NCBI GenBank assembly: GCA_028716975.1
Contig: JAQUOU010000008.1
Location: 77,982-141,981 of the forward strand
DNA: 64,000 nucleotides
From: Methylobacter sp.
GTDB taxonomy: Bacteria; Pseudomonadota; Gammaproteobacteria; Methylococcales; Methylomonadaceae
Direction of reading: 5' to 3'
Positions 53,542-63,454 of this stretch are shown here, one piece after another. The position numbers were made by a program, and so were the translations under genes. A model generated the notes under the pieces. It had not been told where the DNA came from and ran no database searches. It worked only from the letters and a program-made list of their open reading frames with translations. The stretch's first letter is position 1; each line of letters opens with the position of its first letter.

Positions 53542-53916
53542 TTATTTTGGATTTATTAGCGATGTATTCAAGCGCTTGGTTGTATTGAAAACATACGAGG
53601 CGACAATGCCATTCCGGTCAAATCTGATTACCAGGTCTTCAGTACTGCCCTCATTAAACAGGCTGTAGTGATAATCAGCGTAAGTCCAGGTTGCCAGTCC
53701 ATTTTCTATTCCGGTTCTCCAGGGAGACCCAAAAGTATTATAAATAGTATTCTGGGTCGTTTCTCCTATTCGAATAGCCGATATTTTATCGGCAGGGAAT
53801 TCATGACCGGCTGAAGCGCATCCGGAAAATACAAGTATTATCAGAATGACTAAAGCATAAGTAATTTTATTCTGTAACTCTGCAGATAAGCCAGGGTAAA
53901 GAACAGTGTATTTCAT
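53542..53916 (-). CDS. SmpA/OmlA (BamE-like) domain lipoprotein
   Basis: 124-aa predicted lipoprotein with lipobox VFSGC (Cys33). The mature part, about 40-118, has the BamE-like fold pattern: SAIRIGETTQNTIYNTFGSP, then WTYADYHY and LVIRFDRNGIVASYVFN. The core BamE gene is normally next to fur or recN, which are not here, so this is more likely a paralogue. The role is unknown beyond envelope location. Confidence 0.8.
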   Translation of the reverse strand: MKYTVLYPGLSAELQNKITYALVILIILVFSGCASAGHEFPADKISAIRIGETTQNTIYNTFGSPWRTGIENGLATWTYADYHYSLFNEGSTEDLVIRFDRNGIVASYVFNTTKRLNTSLINPK

Positions 53917-54096
53917 ATGAACTCACCTTAATTTAAAGGTAATAGAATAATATTAAAAAATTTAAAATCAGCAATTTTTATTGTGCAGGTAGAGTCCTTA
54001 TTTGGTATGCGCTTCTTAATATACTAAACTAATTATAGTGAAATTTTATCCCTAGTAAGTTGAGCTTTAACTTGTACCCAATTTTATAAATTGGCC

Positions 54097-55156
54097 ATGC
54101 CAGAATTCACTTCATTTTTACCTGTTTACGATGCGTCATTGGAGCAAAATACCGAATACCTGCGGCAAAGTTTACCGCTGATGATGCAGAATAATATACC
54201 GGCTGATCCTATAAACTATGCCATTTGGTATGATTATGTTGCCGGCCCTAATGCTGATTTGGTTAAAGCTGTGGATGCTTTAGTTCATCACCACAAACCG
54301 TTTGATTCCCTCACTACTTTAAACCTGTATAAAACACATATTTGCAATGCGTCGGTGGAATCTTTTGAGGAAATCAATAACCGTTTACAAAAGCTTATTA
54401 TTCAGACTACAAGCGCAGTAGACACTACCAAGGAAAAAGCATCCGAAGCCGGTAATAATTTTAATATTAAATTAAAAGCTCTAACAAACGAAGACAGCGA
54501 AAACTCTATAAGCCTGCAATCCATTTTGTCCGAAATAATTGTAGAAACAAAGCAACTGGTTGAAGCCAGCAAGGCCTTAAAAAATCAATTGGATGAGACC
54601 AGGAAGGAAATGGAGCTAATGCGTGACGAATTGACCAATGTTCGCGAGGTGGCTAAGACGGATGCATTGACAGGGTTGTTAAATCGTCGCGCATTTGATA
54701 GGGCATTAAGCGCACTCGTTGAAAACTCCACCTGTAAAAAATGCCTGTCTGGCTATATTGGATATTGACCATTTCAAACGGAACAATGATAGCTTTGGTC
54801 ATTTAATCGGTGATAAGGTAATTAAATATTTCGCTTTACTACTAAAAAAACATGCCGCAGAGCATCATCATGTAGCGCGCTACGGCGGCGAGGAAATGGC
54901 AATTATTATGCCGGATACAACCTTGGCTGAGGCAATGAGTCTAGCCGAACAAATCAGGATATTTTTAGAATCCAGCCAATTAAAGCGTAAAGATAATACT
55001 GAATCAATTGGTAAGGTGACTGTATCTACCGGTATTGCACTATTTCAGTTAGGCGATACTGCAGATAGTATTCTCGACAGGGCGGACAAAGCGCTTTACC
55101 GGGCAAAAGAAACCGGTCGTAATAGAGTGGTAGCCGAAATATTTCCTAGCCGGTAA
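54097..55156 (+). pseudogene. Diguanylate cyclase (GGDEF) split by a frameshift
   Basis: Two overlapping frames together encode one GGDEF protein. The first (54097 to 54768) has an N-terminal helical domain (about 1-130), a coiled coil (KNQLDETRKEMELMRDELTN) and the start of the GGDEF domain (TDALTGLLNRRAFDRAL), then runs out of frame to TGA. The second (in frame from about 54740 to 55156) continues with AILDIDHFKRNNDSFGHLIG, RYGGEEMAII and DKALYRAKETGRNR. Removing one A from the A6 run at 54736-54741 joins them without a gap (STCKNACLAILDIDHFK), giving about 352 aa. This is either a real frameshift mutation, a slippage-prone switch, or a sequencing error. If restored, all active-site residues are present. 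Confidence 0.88.
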
Positions 55157-55323
55157 ACAGAGGAGTAATTCATAAAAAAAACTCCTATATGCTAGCCCAG
55201 AACCTGCTTTCTATTCACTTAAAATAATCATTAAATTATAAGCAAATCTGGCATTAAAAGTCTGTTCAAATTAGAATAGTAAGGTTGATTAAGCGAAATA
55301 ATTACTCCATCTCACGGACTTTA

Positions 55324-56232
55324 ATGATTGACTATAAACTAACCCATCTTAAAGCGCTGGAAGCTGAAAGCGTTCATATTATCCGTGAAGTGGCGGCTGA
55401 ATTTGAGCGGCCGGTCATGCTCTATTCGGTCGGCAAAGATTCGGCGGTTATGCTGCATCTGACTATGAAGGCATTTTTCCCCGGAAAACCGCCTTTTCCC
55501 CTTCTTCATGTGGATACCACCTGGAAGTTCAAGGAAATGATTGACTTTCGCGATGCCATGGTTAAAAAACTGGGCCTGGAGTTATTGGTGCATATTAATC
55601 AGGACGGTGTTGATCAGGGTATCGGTCCTTTTACCCACGGTAGTAAAAAACACACGGACGTAATGAAAACCGAAGGTCTCATACAAGCATTAAATAAATA
55701 TCACTTTGATGCCGCGTTTGGCGGCGCCCGGCGGGATGAAGAAAAATCCCGCGCAAAAGAGCGGGTCTACTCATTCCGGGATAAAAATCACCGCTGGGAT
55801 CCCAAGAACCAGCGTCCCGAATTATGGAGTATATTTAACGGTAAAATCGATAAGGGCGAAAGCATCAGGGTATTTCCCCTGTCCAATTGGACTGAGCTCG
55901 ATATCTGGCAATATATCCACCTGGAAAACATTCCTATTGTACCGCTGTATTTTGCCAAGGAGCGGCCGGTGGTTAACAAGGACGGCATGTTGATTATGGT
56001 GGACGATGAGCGCATGCCTATTGGTCCGGATGATAAAATTGAAATGAAAAAAGTCCGTTTTCGCACCCTAGGCTGCTATCCTCTGACCGGTGCCGTCGAG
56101 TCAACGGCCACTACATTGCCGGATATTATCCAGGAAATGCTGTTAACTACCACCTCGGAACGTCAGGGACGACTCATTGATCATGATCAGTCAGGCTCCA
56201 TGGAACAGAAAAAGCGTGAAGGCTACTTCTAA
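55324..56232 (+). CDS. cysD: Sulfate adenylyltransferase subunit 2 (CysD)
   Basis: PP-loop ATP pyrophosphatase (302 aa, the standard length) that makes adenosine 5'-phosphosulfate with CysN. Motifs are [27 protein letters not shown], and [16 protein letters not shown] start at ATG 55324 because it gives the family length; a TTG 39 nt upstream is unsupported. cysN begins 44 nt downstream. Confidence 0.96.
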   Translation: MIDYKLTHLKALEAESVHIIREVAAEFERPVMLYSVGKDSAVMLHLTMKAFFPGKPPFPLLHVDTTWKFKEMIDFRDAMVKKLGLELLVHINQDGVDQGIGPFTHGSKKHTDVMKTEGLIQALNKYHFDAAFGGARRDEEKSRAKERVYSFRDKNHRWDPKNQRPELWSIFNGKIDKGESIRVFPLSNWTELDIWQYIHLENIPIVPLYFAKERPVVNKDGMLIMVDDERMPIGPDDKIEMKKVRFRTLGCYPLTGAVESTATTLPDIIQEMLLTTTSERQGRLIDHDQSGSMEQKKREGYF

Positions 56233-56276
56233 CCCGGCCACGTCACTGCTCAATCAACAGAAATTTCAAGGAATAT

Positions 56277-57905
56277 ATGTCCCATCAATCCGAGTTAATT
56301 AGTACTGATATTGACGCTTATCTAGCGCAACACGAACGTAAGGAACTCTTGCGCTTTTTAACCTGCGGCAATGTCGACGATGGTAAAAGCACCTTAATCG
56401 GCCGGTTGTTGCACGATTCAAAAATGATCTATGAAGATCAACTGGCTGCCGTTCAGGCTGACAGTATCAAATCCGGCACCACCGGCACCGGCAACATCGA
56501 TCTGGCTTTACTGGTTGACGGTTTGCAGGCCGAGCGCGAACAAGGCATTACGATTGATGTGGCTTACCGGTATTTTTCTACGTCCACCCGTAAATTCATC
56601 ATTGCCGATACACCGGGCCATGAGCAATACACGCGCAACATGGCGACCGGCGCGTCCACCTGCGACTTGGCCATTATCCTGATTGATGCCCGCTACGGTG
56701 TGCAGACCCAGACCAAGCGCCACAGCTTTATCGCCTCGTTGCTGGGGATCAAGCACATCATTGTAGCTATCAATAAAATGGATCTCGTTGACTATAATGA
56801 AGCTGCATTTAATCACATCAAGCAGGCCTACCTGGATTTTACCGAATCGCTTGACCTTCACGATATCTGCTTTATTCCGCTCTCGGCATTGGACGGGGAT
56901 AATGTGGTTAATCGCAGCGAGAACATGCCCTGGTTTACCGGCATTCCATTAATGGAAGCGCTCAACAGCATTACCATTGCCAATGACCGTAATTTTAGCG
57001 ATGCCCGTTTTCCGGTTCAGTATGTCAACCGCCCCAACCTGGATTTTCGTGGCTTTTGCGGCACCGTGGCGGCCGGTATTTTCCACAAAGGCGATCGCAT
57101 CACTGCCTTGCCTTCCGGAAAAAGCAGCAAGATCAAAGCCATTGTCACCTATGACGGTGAACTGGATGAGGCATTTTCGCCAATGGCCGTTACCCTGACC
57201 CTGGAAGATGAGATCGACATAAGCCGGGGCGATATGATTATCGGTACAGAAAATACACCGGCAACCGTATCGGATAAATTTAAAGCCACTATTGTCTGGA
57301 TGACTGAGCAAGCCTTGACGCCGGGGCGCCAATACATAGTGAAGCTGGCAACGCGCAGCGTGTCAGGTTCTGTTTCCTTGATTCATCATAGAATTGATGT
57401 CAATACGCTGGAGCACCATGATGCCAATGAATTACAACTAAATGAAATAGGCGCCTGCACGGTGACAGTTAATGCCCCGGTAGTATTCGATCCTTACAAA
57501 ACAAGCAAAGGCACGGGTGCGTTCATTATTATTGACCGCCTGACTAACGGTACGGTAGGCGCAGGTATGATTACCGGCATCAACGATGAGGAAATTCAGC
57601 AGCCGGTCAGCGTTAAAGAGCGGGCGGCAAGATTTGGTCAAACAGCTACAGCCGTTTCATTAACCGGTTCAACCGGCAAGGAAACAGCTTACCAACTGGA
57701 AAGAAAATTATTTGATAACGGTCATGCGGCTACTATTCTGGAAGCCCTGGATGCGGCTGCGCTTATCCAGGCTATTAAAAATGCCGGCTTGATTTGCTTG
57801 TGTGTAAACAGCCGTCCTGATTTGGCCGATATTAATTTTGACACCAACCAATACTCTGTCGACGCTATTTACAGCGCTTTGAAAGATCGTAAGATTATCT
57901 ATTAA
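56277..57905 (+). CDS. cysN: Sulfate adenylyltransferase subunit 1 (CysN) with short APS-kinase-like tail
   Basis: GTPase subunit driving sulfate activation. The GTPase motifs are [17 protein letters not shown] (about 31-47), [17 protein letters not shown] and NKMD, followed by two beta-barrel domains. The protein is 542 aa where E. coli CysN has 475. The extra tail (about 455-542) resembles a compressed APS kinase: LTGSTGKET at 462-470 sits where the kinase P-loop GLSGSGKST would be but is one residue short, and the rest is less than half a kinase domain. It therefore probably lacks kinase activity. No separate cysC is in the window. Confidence 0.94.
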   Translation: MSHQSELISTDIDAYLAQHERKELLRFLTCGNVDDGKSTLIGRLLHDSKMIYEDQLAAVQADSIKSGTTGTGNIDLALLVDGLQAEREQGITIDVAYRYFSTSTRKFIIADTPGHEQYTRNMATGASTCDLAIILIDARYGVQTQTKRHSFIASLLGIKHIIVAINKMDLVDYNEAAFNHIKQAYLDFTESLDLHDICFIPLSALDGDNVVNRSENMPWFTGIPLMEALNSITIANDRNFSDARFPVQYVNRPNLDFRGFCGTVAAGIFHKGDRITALPSGKSSKIKAIVTYDGELDEAFSPMAVTLTLEDEIDISRGDMIIGTENTPATVSDKFKATIVWMTEQALTPGRQYIVKLATRSVSGSVSLIHHRIDVNTLEHHDANELQLNEIGACTVTVNAPVVFDPYKTSKGTGAFIIIDRLTNGTVGAGMITGINDEEIQQPVSVKERAARFGQTATAVSLTGSTGKETAYQLERKLFDNGHAATILEALDAAALIQAIKNAGLICLCVNSRPDLADINFDTNQYSVDAIYSALKDRKIIY

Positions 57906-57981
57906 TGACCCGTTTTCTTTAACTGACGGATTCCGGGTATATTGCTTAATCAATAACGGCCTGGAACTCTCCGGAAAGCTT

Positions 57982-59085
57982 CTATGCCGGACTACTCTTT
58001 TTAGACTCAATAATTCCGCCGCCCAAGCAGATCTCATCATCGTAAAAAACGACCGATTGTCCGGGAGTTATCGCCCTTTGCGGCTGATCGAAAACAGCTT
58101 TGCATTTATCATCACCTATAGGTTCCAAATAGCAGGTCTGGTCTGCCTGTCTATAGCGCGTCTTGGCCTTGCATCGTAGCGTTTGGCTTAATGGTTTATT
58201 ACTGCACCAGTCTAATTGACCGGCTTCCAGTATATTATGCAGCATCAATGGATGATCATGGCCTTGGCCCACAATCAGAATATTATTTTCGATGTCTTTT
58301 TCAAGCACATACCACGGCTCATCCGGCGCATTTTTAACGCCGCCTATGCCCAGGCCTTGGCGTTGACCCAAGGTGTAATACATCAGGCCCTGATGCGGAG
58401 CAATATATTGCCCTTCAGGAGTACGCATTTCACCCGGTTGAGCCGGTAAATAGCGCTGCAGAAACTCAGTGAAATTACGTTCTCCGATGAAACAAATCCC
58501 GGTGCTGTCTTTTTTGTTATGGTTTTTAAAGCCTGCCTTTTGAGCAATGGCCCGAATGTCCGGTTTGTGCAGATGACCTATTGGAAATAACGTTTGAGAT
58601 AATTGTTTCTGCCCTAGCGTATAAAGAAAATAGCTTTGTTCTTTATTCTGATCAAGCCCTTTTAAGAGGAAGAATTCGCCATTTTTTTCACTTACACGGG
58701 CATAGTGACCGGTAGCAATGTACTCTGCTCCAAGATCTTCAATGGCATAATTCAGGAAAGCTTTGAATTTAACATGCTTGTTGCAAAGAATATCAGGATT
58801 GGGCGTTCGGCCTGCCTGAAATTCAGACAGAAATACTTCAAATACTTCTTCCCAATATTCAGCGGCAAAATTAACAGTTTTTAATTCTATGCCTAATTTG
58901 TCACAGACTTGTTGAGCGTCCGCGAGGTCTTCCATTGCTGTGCATTGATCCGTGCCGTCATCTTCCTCCCAGTTCTTCATGAACAAGCCGGTAACCTGAT
59001 GACCTTGTTCCAATAATATTAATGCTGCTACGGATGAATCGACACCGCCGGACATGCCGGCGATTATGTTTTTACTCATGATCAA
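57982..59085 (-). CDS. mnmA: tRNA-specific 2-thiouridylase MnmA
   Basis: Thiolates U34 of tRNA Lys, Glu and Gln with sulfur relayed by the Tus proteins. 367 aa. The PP-loop [17 protein letters not shown] is near the N-terminus. The two catalytic cysteines are visible in [11 protein letters not shown] and [11 protein letters not shown]. The C-terminal barrel includes [18 protein letters not shown]. The start overlaps the 3' end of the Nudix gene by 14 nt, a conserved gammaproteobacterial pairing. Confidence 0.96.
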   Translation of the reverse strand: MIMSKNIIAGMSGGVDSSVAALILLEQGHQVTGLFMKNWEEDDGTDQCTAMEDLADAQQVCDKLGIELKTVNFAAEYWEEVFEVFLSEFQAGRTPNPDILCNKHVKFKAFLNYAIEDLGAEYIATGHYARVSEKNGEFFLLKGLDQNKEQSYFLYTLGQKQLSQTLFPIGHLHKPDIRAIAQKAGFKNHNKKDSTGICFIGERNFTEFLQRYLPAQPGEMRTPEGQYIAPHQGLMYYTLGQRQGLGIGGVKNAPDEPWYVLEKDIENNILIVGQGHDHPLMLHNILEAGQLDWCSNKPLSQTLRCKAKTRYRQADQTCYLEPIGDDKCKAVFDQPQRAITPGQSVVFYDDEICLGGGIIESKKSSPA

Positions 59086-59536
59086 GATCGAGAAATGATT
59101 TTAGTAAGGATAAGGGATGACGGCGGCCACGGAGATATTCATCGACGGAAAGAAGTACCAGCGGACTGCGCAAGTGATTTTTTTGAGCGGCTATTTCATC
59201 GCGCGTCAGCCAATGGGTGCCAATAATACCTTCATCCAGTTTCTGGTCAGGATTATGAGAATGGCAGTGACCGGAGAAACAGATTCTGATAAAACTGGGA
59301 AAATCAGGATTTTTTCGCCAAAGTTGAAGGCAGATAATATGTTCCGGTTCGAAGTGCCAGGCGGTTTCTTCATAAACTTCCCGCTTTACCGCGGCAAACA
59401 GATCTTCATTTTCTTCCAGATGCCCCGCGGGCTGATTGAATTTAAGTCCCGTAGATGTTACTTCTTCCACCAGTAGGAAGCGAAAGTCTTGTTCAACAAT
59501 TGCCGCAACTGTGACATGTGGTTTCCACACCATCAA
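59072..59536 (-). CDS. nudJ: Nudix hydrolase, NudJ-type
   Basis: 154-aa Nudix phosphohydrolase. The Nudix box is [20 protein letters not shown]; the opening [20 protein letters not shown] and the Q-P-A-G-H entry are typical of NudJ, which is encoded just upstream of mnmA in many gammaproteobacteria. NudJ hydrolyses nucleoside and thiamine pyrophosphates in E. coli. It is coupled to mnmA by a 14-nt overlap. Confidence 0.9.
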   Translation of the reverse strand: MMVWKPHVTVAAIVEQDFRFLLVEEVTSTGLKFNQPAGHLEENEDLFAAVKREVYEETAWHFEPEHIICLQLWRKNPDFPSFIRICFSGHCHSHNPDQKLDEGIIGTHWLTRDEIAAQKNHLRSPLVLLSVDEYLRGRRHPLSLLKSFLDLDHE

Positions 59537-59799
59537 TAAATTCCATCTTATAAAAAGTCATATATTACTGGATTTGAGGATATGATGTCTGTAAAGATTT
59601 GAACTGAATAATTTAAAATTACTCCTATACTATTGATTAGCCGCTTTTTAAAAGTGTTGGTAGTGACGTGGGTAATAGTGTTCAAGGTTAAAATCAGGAG
59701 GTTTTAATAATGATAATATTTTTGTTGTGCAAAAAGGGTTGAAATCTACTGCCATTGGCATTATGTTAAGCGCTAAAGAATTTTTATTAATTGGTTTAT

Positions 59800-60123
59800 A
59801 TGTCCGGTTTTGACCCATTCAAAGATAATGATGACGGCTTGGCTGTTCAGGAAGCTAAACCCAAGCTGAAAATGCCGCCTTTATACAAAGTTATCTTGTT
59901 AAATGACGATTTTACGCCTATGGATTTTGTGATTGAGATTTTGATGAACTTTTTTGCCATGTCAGAAGAAAAAGCGACCCAGGTGATGCTGCAAATACAT
60001 ACGCAAGGTATTGGCGTATGTGGAACGTATACGAAAGATGTTGCTGAAACCAAAGTATATATAGTCAATGAATATTCACGAGAGCATCACCATCCTTTGC
60101 TGTGCTCGATGGAAGAGATGTAG
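59800..60123 (+). CDS. clpS: ATP-dependent Clp protease adaptor ClpS
   Basis: 107-aa adaptor that binds proteins with destabilising N-terminal residues (Leu, Phe, Trp, Tyr) and passes them to ClpAP. The disordered N-terminal tail is followed by the fold core [40 protein letters not shown] and a final [12 protein letters not shown]-like end. The substrate-pocket ND-DFTPM residues are intact. ATG 59800 is preferred over TTG 59791. clpA starts 13 nt after its stop. Confidence 0.95.
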   Translation: MSGFDPFKDNDDGLAVQEAKPKLKMPPLYKVILLNDDFTPMDFVIEILMNFFAMSEEKATQVMLQIHTQGIGVCGTYTKDVAETKVYIVNEYSREHHHPLLCSMEEM

Positions 60124-60136
60124 GCCGGAGAAACTT

Positions 60137-62407
60137 ATGTTAAGTAAAGAACTTGAAGTAACCTTAAATAATGCCTTTAAAAATGCGCATGATAAGCGTC
60201 ATGAATTCATCACGGTTGAGCACTTGTTGCTGGCATTACTGGATAATGCCTCTGCGGAAGCCATCATGAAAGCGTGTGGCTGTGATATTAAGGCATTGCG
60301 CGGACAATTGACTCAGTTTATCGATGAGACCATGTCGTTAATTCCTCAAGGCATACAGCGCGAAACACAACCAACCTTAGGGTTTCAGCGGGTTCTACAG
60401 CGTGCTGTCTTTCATGTGCAGGCTTCTGATAAAAAAGAAGTTTCAGGCGCAAACTTATTTGTAGCTTTATTCAGTGAGCAGGATTCTCATGCGGTTTATC
60501 TCTTAAATAAACAGGATATATCCAGGTTGGATGTGGTTAATTATCTAGCCCATGGTATTTCCAAAATCGATCGTGACAATGAGTCTACAGATAGTCGTAT
60601 ATCAGAAGTAGGTAACGCAGATATGGATGCTTCCGGCAATCCTTTAGATAAATATACTACCAATCTTAATGAAGAAGCATTGCGGGGCAGAATTGATCCA
60701 TTAATTGGCAGGGAACTTGAGATTGAAAGAACTATTCAAATTCTTTGCAGGAGGCGCAAAAATAATCCTTTGCTTGTGGGTGAGGCAGGGGTTGGTAAAA
60801 CAGCTATTGCTGAAGGTCTGGCGAAAAGGATTGTTGAAGAGAATGTACCTGAAGTACTCATGCATAGTGTCATTTATGCCCTCGATTTGGGAGCATTAGT
60901 TGCCGGTACAAAATACCGCGGCGACTTTGAGAAACGCCTTAAATCTTTGGTGAGTCAGCTTAAGAAAGAACCTGAATCTATTTTATTTATTGATGAGATT
61001 CACACCATTATCGGTGCGGGTTCTGCTTCAGGCGGGGTAATGGATGCTTCCAATCTGATTAAGCCTGTTCTTGCTTCCGGTCAGTTGCGCTGCATTGGTT
61101 CTACAACTTATCAGGAGTATCGCGGGGTTTTTGAGAAGGATCATGCCTTGGCGCGTCGCTTCCAGAAAGTTGATGTGCTGGAACCTTCTGTTGAAGATAC
61201 CATTTTGATTCTAAAAGGGCTTAAATCCCGTTTTGAGGAACATCATACCGTTAAATATTCTTCTGAGGCATTGCGCCTGGCAGCCGAATTATCGGACCGC
61301 TATATTACCGATAGGCATTTACCTGATAAAGCCATTGATGTTATTGATGAGGCGGGTGCAAAACAGCGCATGCTGTCAGAGGCTGATCGTAAGCAGATTG
61401 TTGATGTTGCCGAAATAGAAGAGATAGTGTCAAAAATTGCCAGAGTTCCTGCGAAATCAGTATCTTCTAATGATATAGAGAAACTTGGAAGTCTGGAAAA
61501 AAATCTGAAAATGCTGGTGTTTGGTCAGGATGAAGCCATTTCGGCATTAGCATCGGCGATAAAGTTATCGCGTGCAGGACTGCGGGAATCCCAGAAAACG
61601 ATTGGTTCTTTCCTCTTTGCCGGCCCAACCGGGGTAGGTAAAACTGAAGTAACACGACAACTGGCTAAAGTATTAGGCGTGGAATTAATTCGCTTTGATA
61701 TGTCTGAATATATGGAGCGTCATACTGTTTCCAGGCTGATAGGAGCACCTCCCGGCTATGTGGGTTTTGATCAGGGCGGGTTATTAACCGAACAGGTTAC
61801 CAAGCATCCGCATGCCGTTTTGTTGCTCGATGAGCTGGAAAAAGCCCATCCTGATGTATTTAATCTGTTATTGCAGGTGATGGATCATGGCACATTGACG
61901 GATAATAATGGGCGTAAAGCTGATTTCCGTAATATTATTATGGTGATGACCACTAATGCGGGTGCGGAAGAGGGCAGCCGTGCTTCAATTGGCTTCACCC
62001 ATCAGGATCATGCCGGTGATCATTTAAAAGTCATCGAGAAAGGATTTTCTCCGGAGTTCCGTAACAGGCTGGATGCAATTATCCAATTCAAACCCCTGGA
62101 TATTTCAATTGTCGGACATGTGGTCGACAAATTTATTTTCGAATTGGAAGTCTTGCTTACAGAGAAACATGTAACCTTAACGCTTGATACAGAGGCCCGT
62201 TTATGGCTGGCTGAAAATGGCTGTGATCCTAAAATGGGAGCCAGGCCCATGGCACGGTTGATTCAGGAGAAAATCAAAAAGCCTCTTGCTAATGATTTGC
62301 TGTTCGGCAAATTGGCGCGAGGTGGTAATGTACGGATTTATGTGGAGAATAACGAACTTGCTTTTGCGATAGAAAGCAAAGAACTAATTGTTCCGGAAAA
62401 TAGTTAA
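60137..62407 (+). CDS. clpA: ATP-dependent Clp protease ATPase subunit ClpA
   Basis: AAA+ unfoldase of ClpAP (756 aa; E. coli 758). The N-domain (1-145) binds ClpS. The first ATPase domain has Walker [10 protein letters not shown], and the second GPTGVGKTE. The ClpP-docking IGF loop is present in ASIGFTHQD. The ATG at 60137 has GGAG 6 nt upstream; a longer frame reads back into clpS and is rejected. It pairs with clpS in an operon. Confidence 0.97.
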   Translation: MLSKELEVTLNNAFKNAHDKRHEFITVEHLLLALLDNASAEAIMKACGCDIKALRGQLTQFIDETMSLIPQGIQRETQPTLGFQRVLQRAVFHVQASDKKEVSGANLFVALFSEQDSHAVYLLNKQDISRLDVVNYLAHGISKIDRDNESTDSRISEVGNADMDASGNPLDKYTTNLNEEALRGRIDPLIGRELEIERTIQILCRRRKNNPLLVGEAGVGKTAIAEGLAKRIVEENVPEVLMHSVIYALDLGALVAGTKYRGDFEKRLKSLVSQLKKEPESILFIDEIHTIIGAGSASGGVMDASNLIKPVLASGQLRCIGSTTYQEYRGVFEKDHALARRFQKVDVLEPSVEDTILILKGLKSRFEEHHTVKYSSEALRLAAELSDRYITDRHLPDKAIDVIDEAGAKQRMLSEADRKQIVDVAEIEEIVSKIARVPAKSVSSNDIEKLGSLEKNLKMLVFGQDEAISALASAIKLSRAGLRESQKTIGSFLFAGPTGVGKTEVTRQLAKVLGVELIRFDMSEYMERHTVSRLIGAPPGYVGFDQGGLLTEQVTKHPHAVLLLDELEKAHPDVFNLLLQVMDHGTLTDNNGRKADFRNIIMVMTTNAGAEEGSRASIGFTHQDHAGDHLKVIEKGFSPEFRNRLDAIIQFKPLDISIVGHVVDKFIFELEVLLTEKHVTLTLDTEARLWLAENGCDPKMGARPMARLIQEKIKKPLANDLLFGKLARGGNVRIYVENNELAFAIESKELIVPENS

Positions 62408-62443
62408 ACCAGGTAGCATGCGCTATTCAAATCGATAGCAAGA

Positions 62444-62662
62444 TTAGCGCATGCGAAATGTAATGCGGCCTTTAGTTAAATCGTAAGGGGTCATTTCGAC
62501 TTTGACACTATCACCGGTAAGAATGCGAATATAATGTTTGCGCATTTTTCCTGAGATGTGAGCCGTTACAATATGACCATTTTCCAGTTGTACACGGAAC
62601 ATGGTATTAGGAAGGGTATCAATTACCTTGCCTTCCATTTCGATTTGATCTTCTTTAGCCAT
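62444..62662 (-). CDS. infA: Translation initiation factor IF-1
   Basis: 72-aa S1-fold protein, the normal length, containing [20 protein letters not shown] and [20 protein letters not shown]. It occludes the ribosomal A site during initiation. It converges with clpA, as in E. coli. An inverted repeat with 10-bp arms (62416-62425, 62445-62454) covers the last codons and could serve both genes, but it lacks a U-tract. Confidence 0.97.
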   Translation of the reverse strand: MAKEDQIEMEGKVIDTLPNTMFRVQLENGHIVTAHISGKMRKHYIRILTGDSVKVEMTPYDLTKGRITFRMR

Positions 62663-62752
62663 TGGTATCTGATCCCAGCAATTTAAAGCCTATAATCATA
62701 ACATAAGCTGGTTTTTTACAACAGATATCTATGCCGTCTGATAGAGCTCAGT

Positions 62753-63454
62753 TTAATCAGACAATTCAGTCCAACTATTATTTATTAATAATTGTATCGG
62801 TCTATATTCAATTTTATACGACATTTTTTTGCAATTTTCAATCCAGAAGCCCAGATACAGAAATTCCTTATATTGCAGTTTAGCGTGCTCGATTTCCCAT
62901 AAGATGGCATAAGTGCCGAGACTGTAACTGGAAAATTTCGGCTCAAAAAAGGTATAAACTGCTGACAGTGCATCGTCAAGCCGGTCAATTACGGCTATTC
63001 CCGCAAGTTCGTTATTAATTGAAAACTCTATAAATTGGGTGTTGGACCACGTGCTACCCAGAAAATTGATGTATTCATCAGGACTGGAATGAGCCATGGA
63101 ACCATCACCATGTCTGATATTCTGATAACGCCTGTACATATCGTAATGCGTCTGTTCAAAAACAGGGGGTTTGATGATGGCTCGGGTATTGGCGTTCTTT
63201 TTCCAACAGCGTTTTTGATTTTTGCTGGCCTTGAATTTTGCAACTTCCACGCGTGCCGGAATACAGGCAGAACATCTTGCGCAATGCGGTATATAAACTT
63301 CATTTCCGCTACGGCGAAAGCCTTTCGCTATGAGCTTGGGATAAATTGATGGCAGCGTATAAAAGGGGGTCTGGACAAACGCTGATTGTGCAATCTCTTC
63401 ATCAAGATAACTACAGGGATGCTCATGGGTTAGAAATAGCGGAATGGAAGTCAT
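62753..63454 (-). CDS. bpt: Aspartate/glutamate leucyltransferase (Bpt)
   Basis: 233-aa aminoacyl-tRNA-protein transferase that attaches leucine to N-terminal Asp or Glu, creating ClpS-readable N-degrons. Features include HEHPCSYL near the start, the paired cysteines C-A-R-C-S-A-C in IPHCARCSACIPARVEV, FKASKNQKRCWKKN, RHGDGSMAHSSPDEY and LYLGFWIENCKKMSYK. The start ATG at 63454 overlaps the aat stop (ATGA); a longer frame adding 13 residues is unlikely. Confidence 0.94.
   Translation of the reverse strand: MTSIPLFLTHEHPCSYLDEEIAQSAFVQTPFYTLPSIYPKLIAKGFRRSGNEVYIPHCARCSACIPARVEVAKFKASKNQKRCWKKNANTRAIIKPPVFEQTHYDMYRRYQNIRHGDGSMAHSSPDEYINFLGSTWSNTQFIEFSINNELAGIAVIDRLDDALSAVYTFFEPKFSSYSLGTYAILWEIEHAKLQYKEFLYLGFWIENCKKMSYKIEYRPIQLLINNSWTELSD

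Noticed and set aside
62416-62454. 10-bp inverted repeat between clpA and infA as a bidirectional terminator
   Set aside because: Loop of 19 nt and no U-tract; one arm is infA coding sequence.
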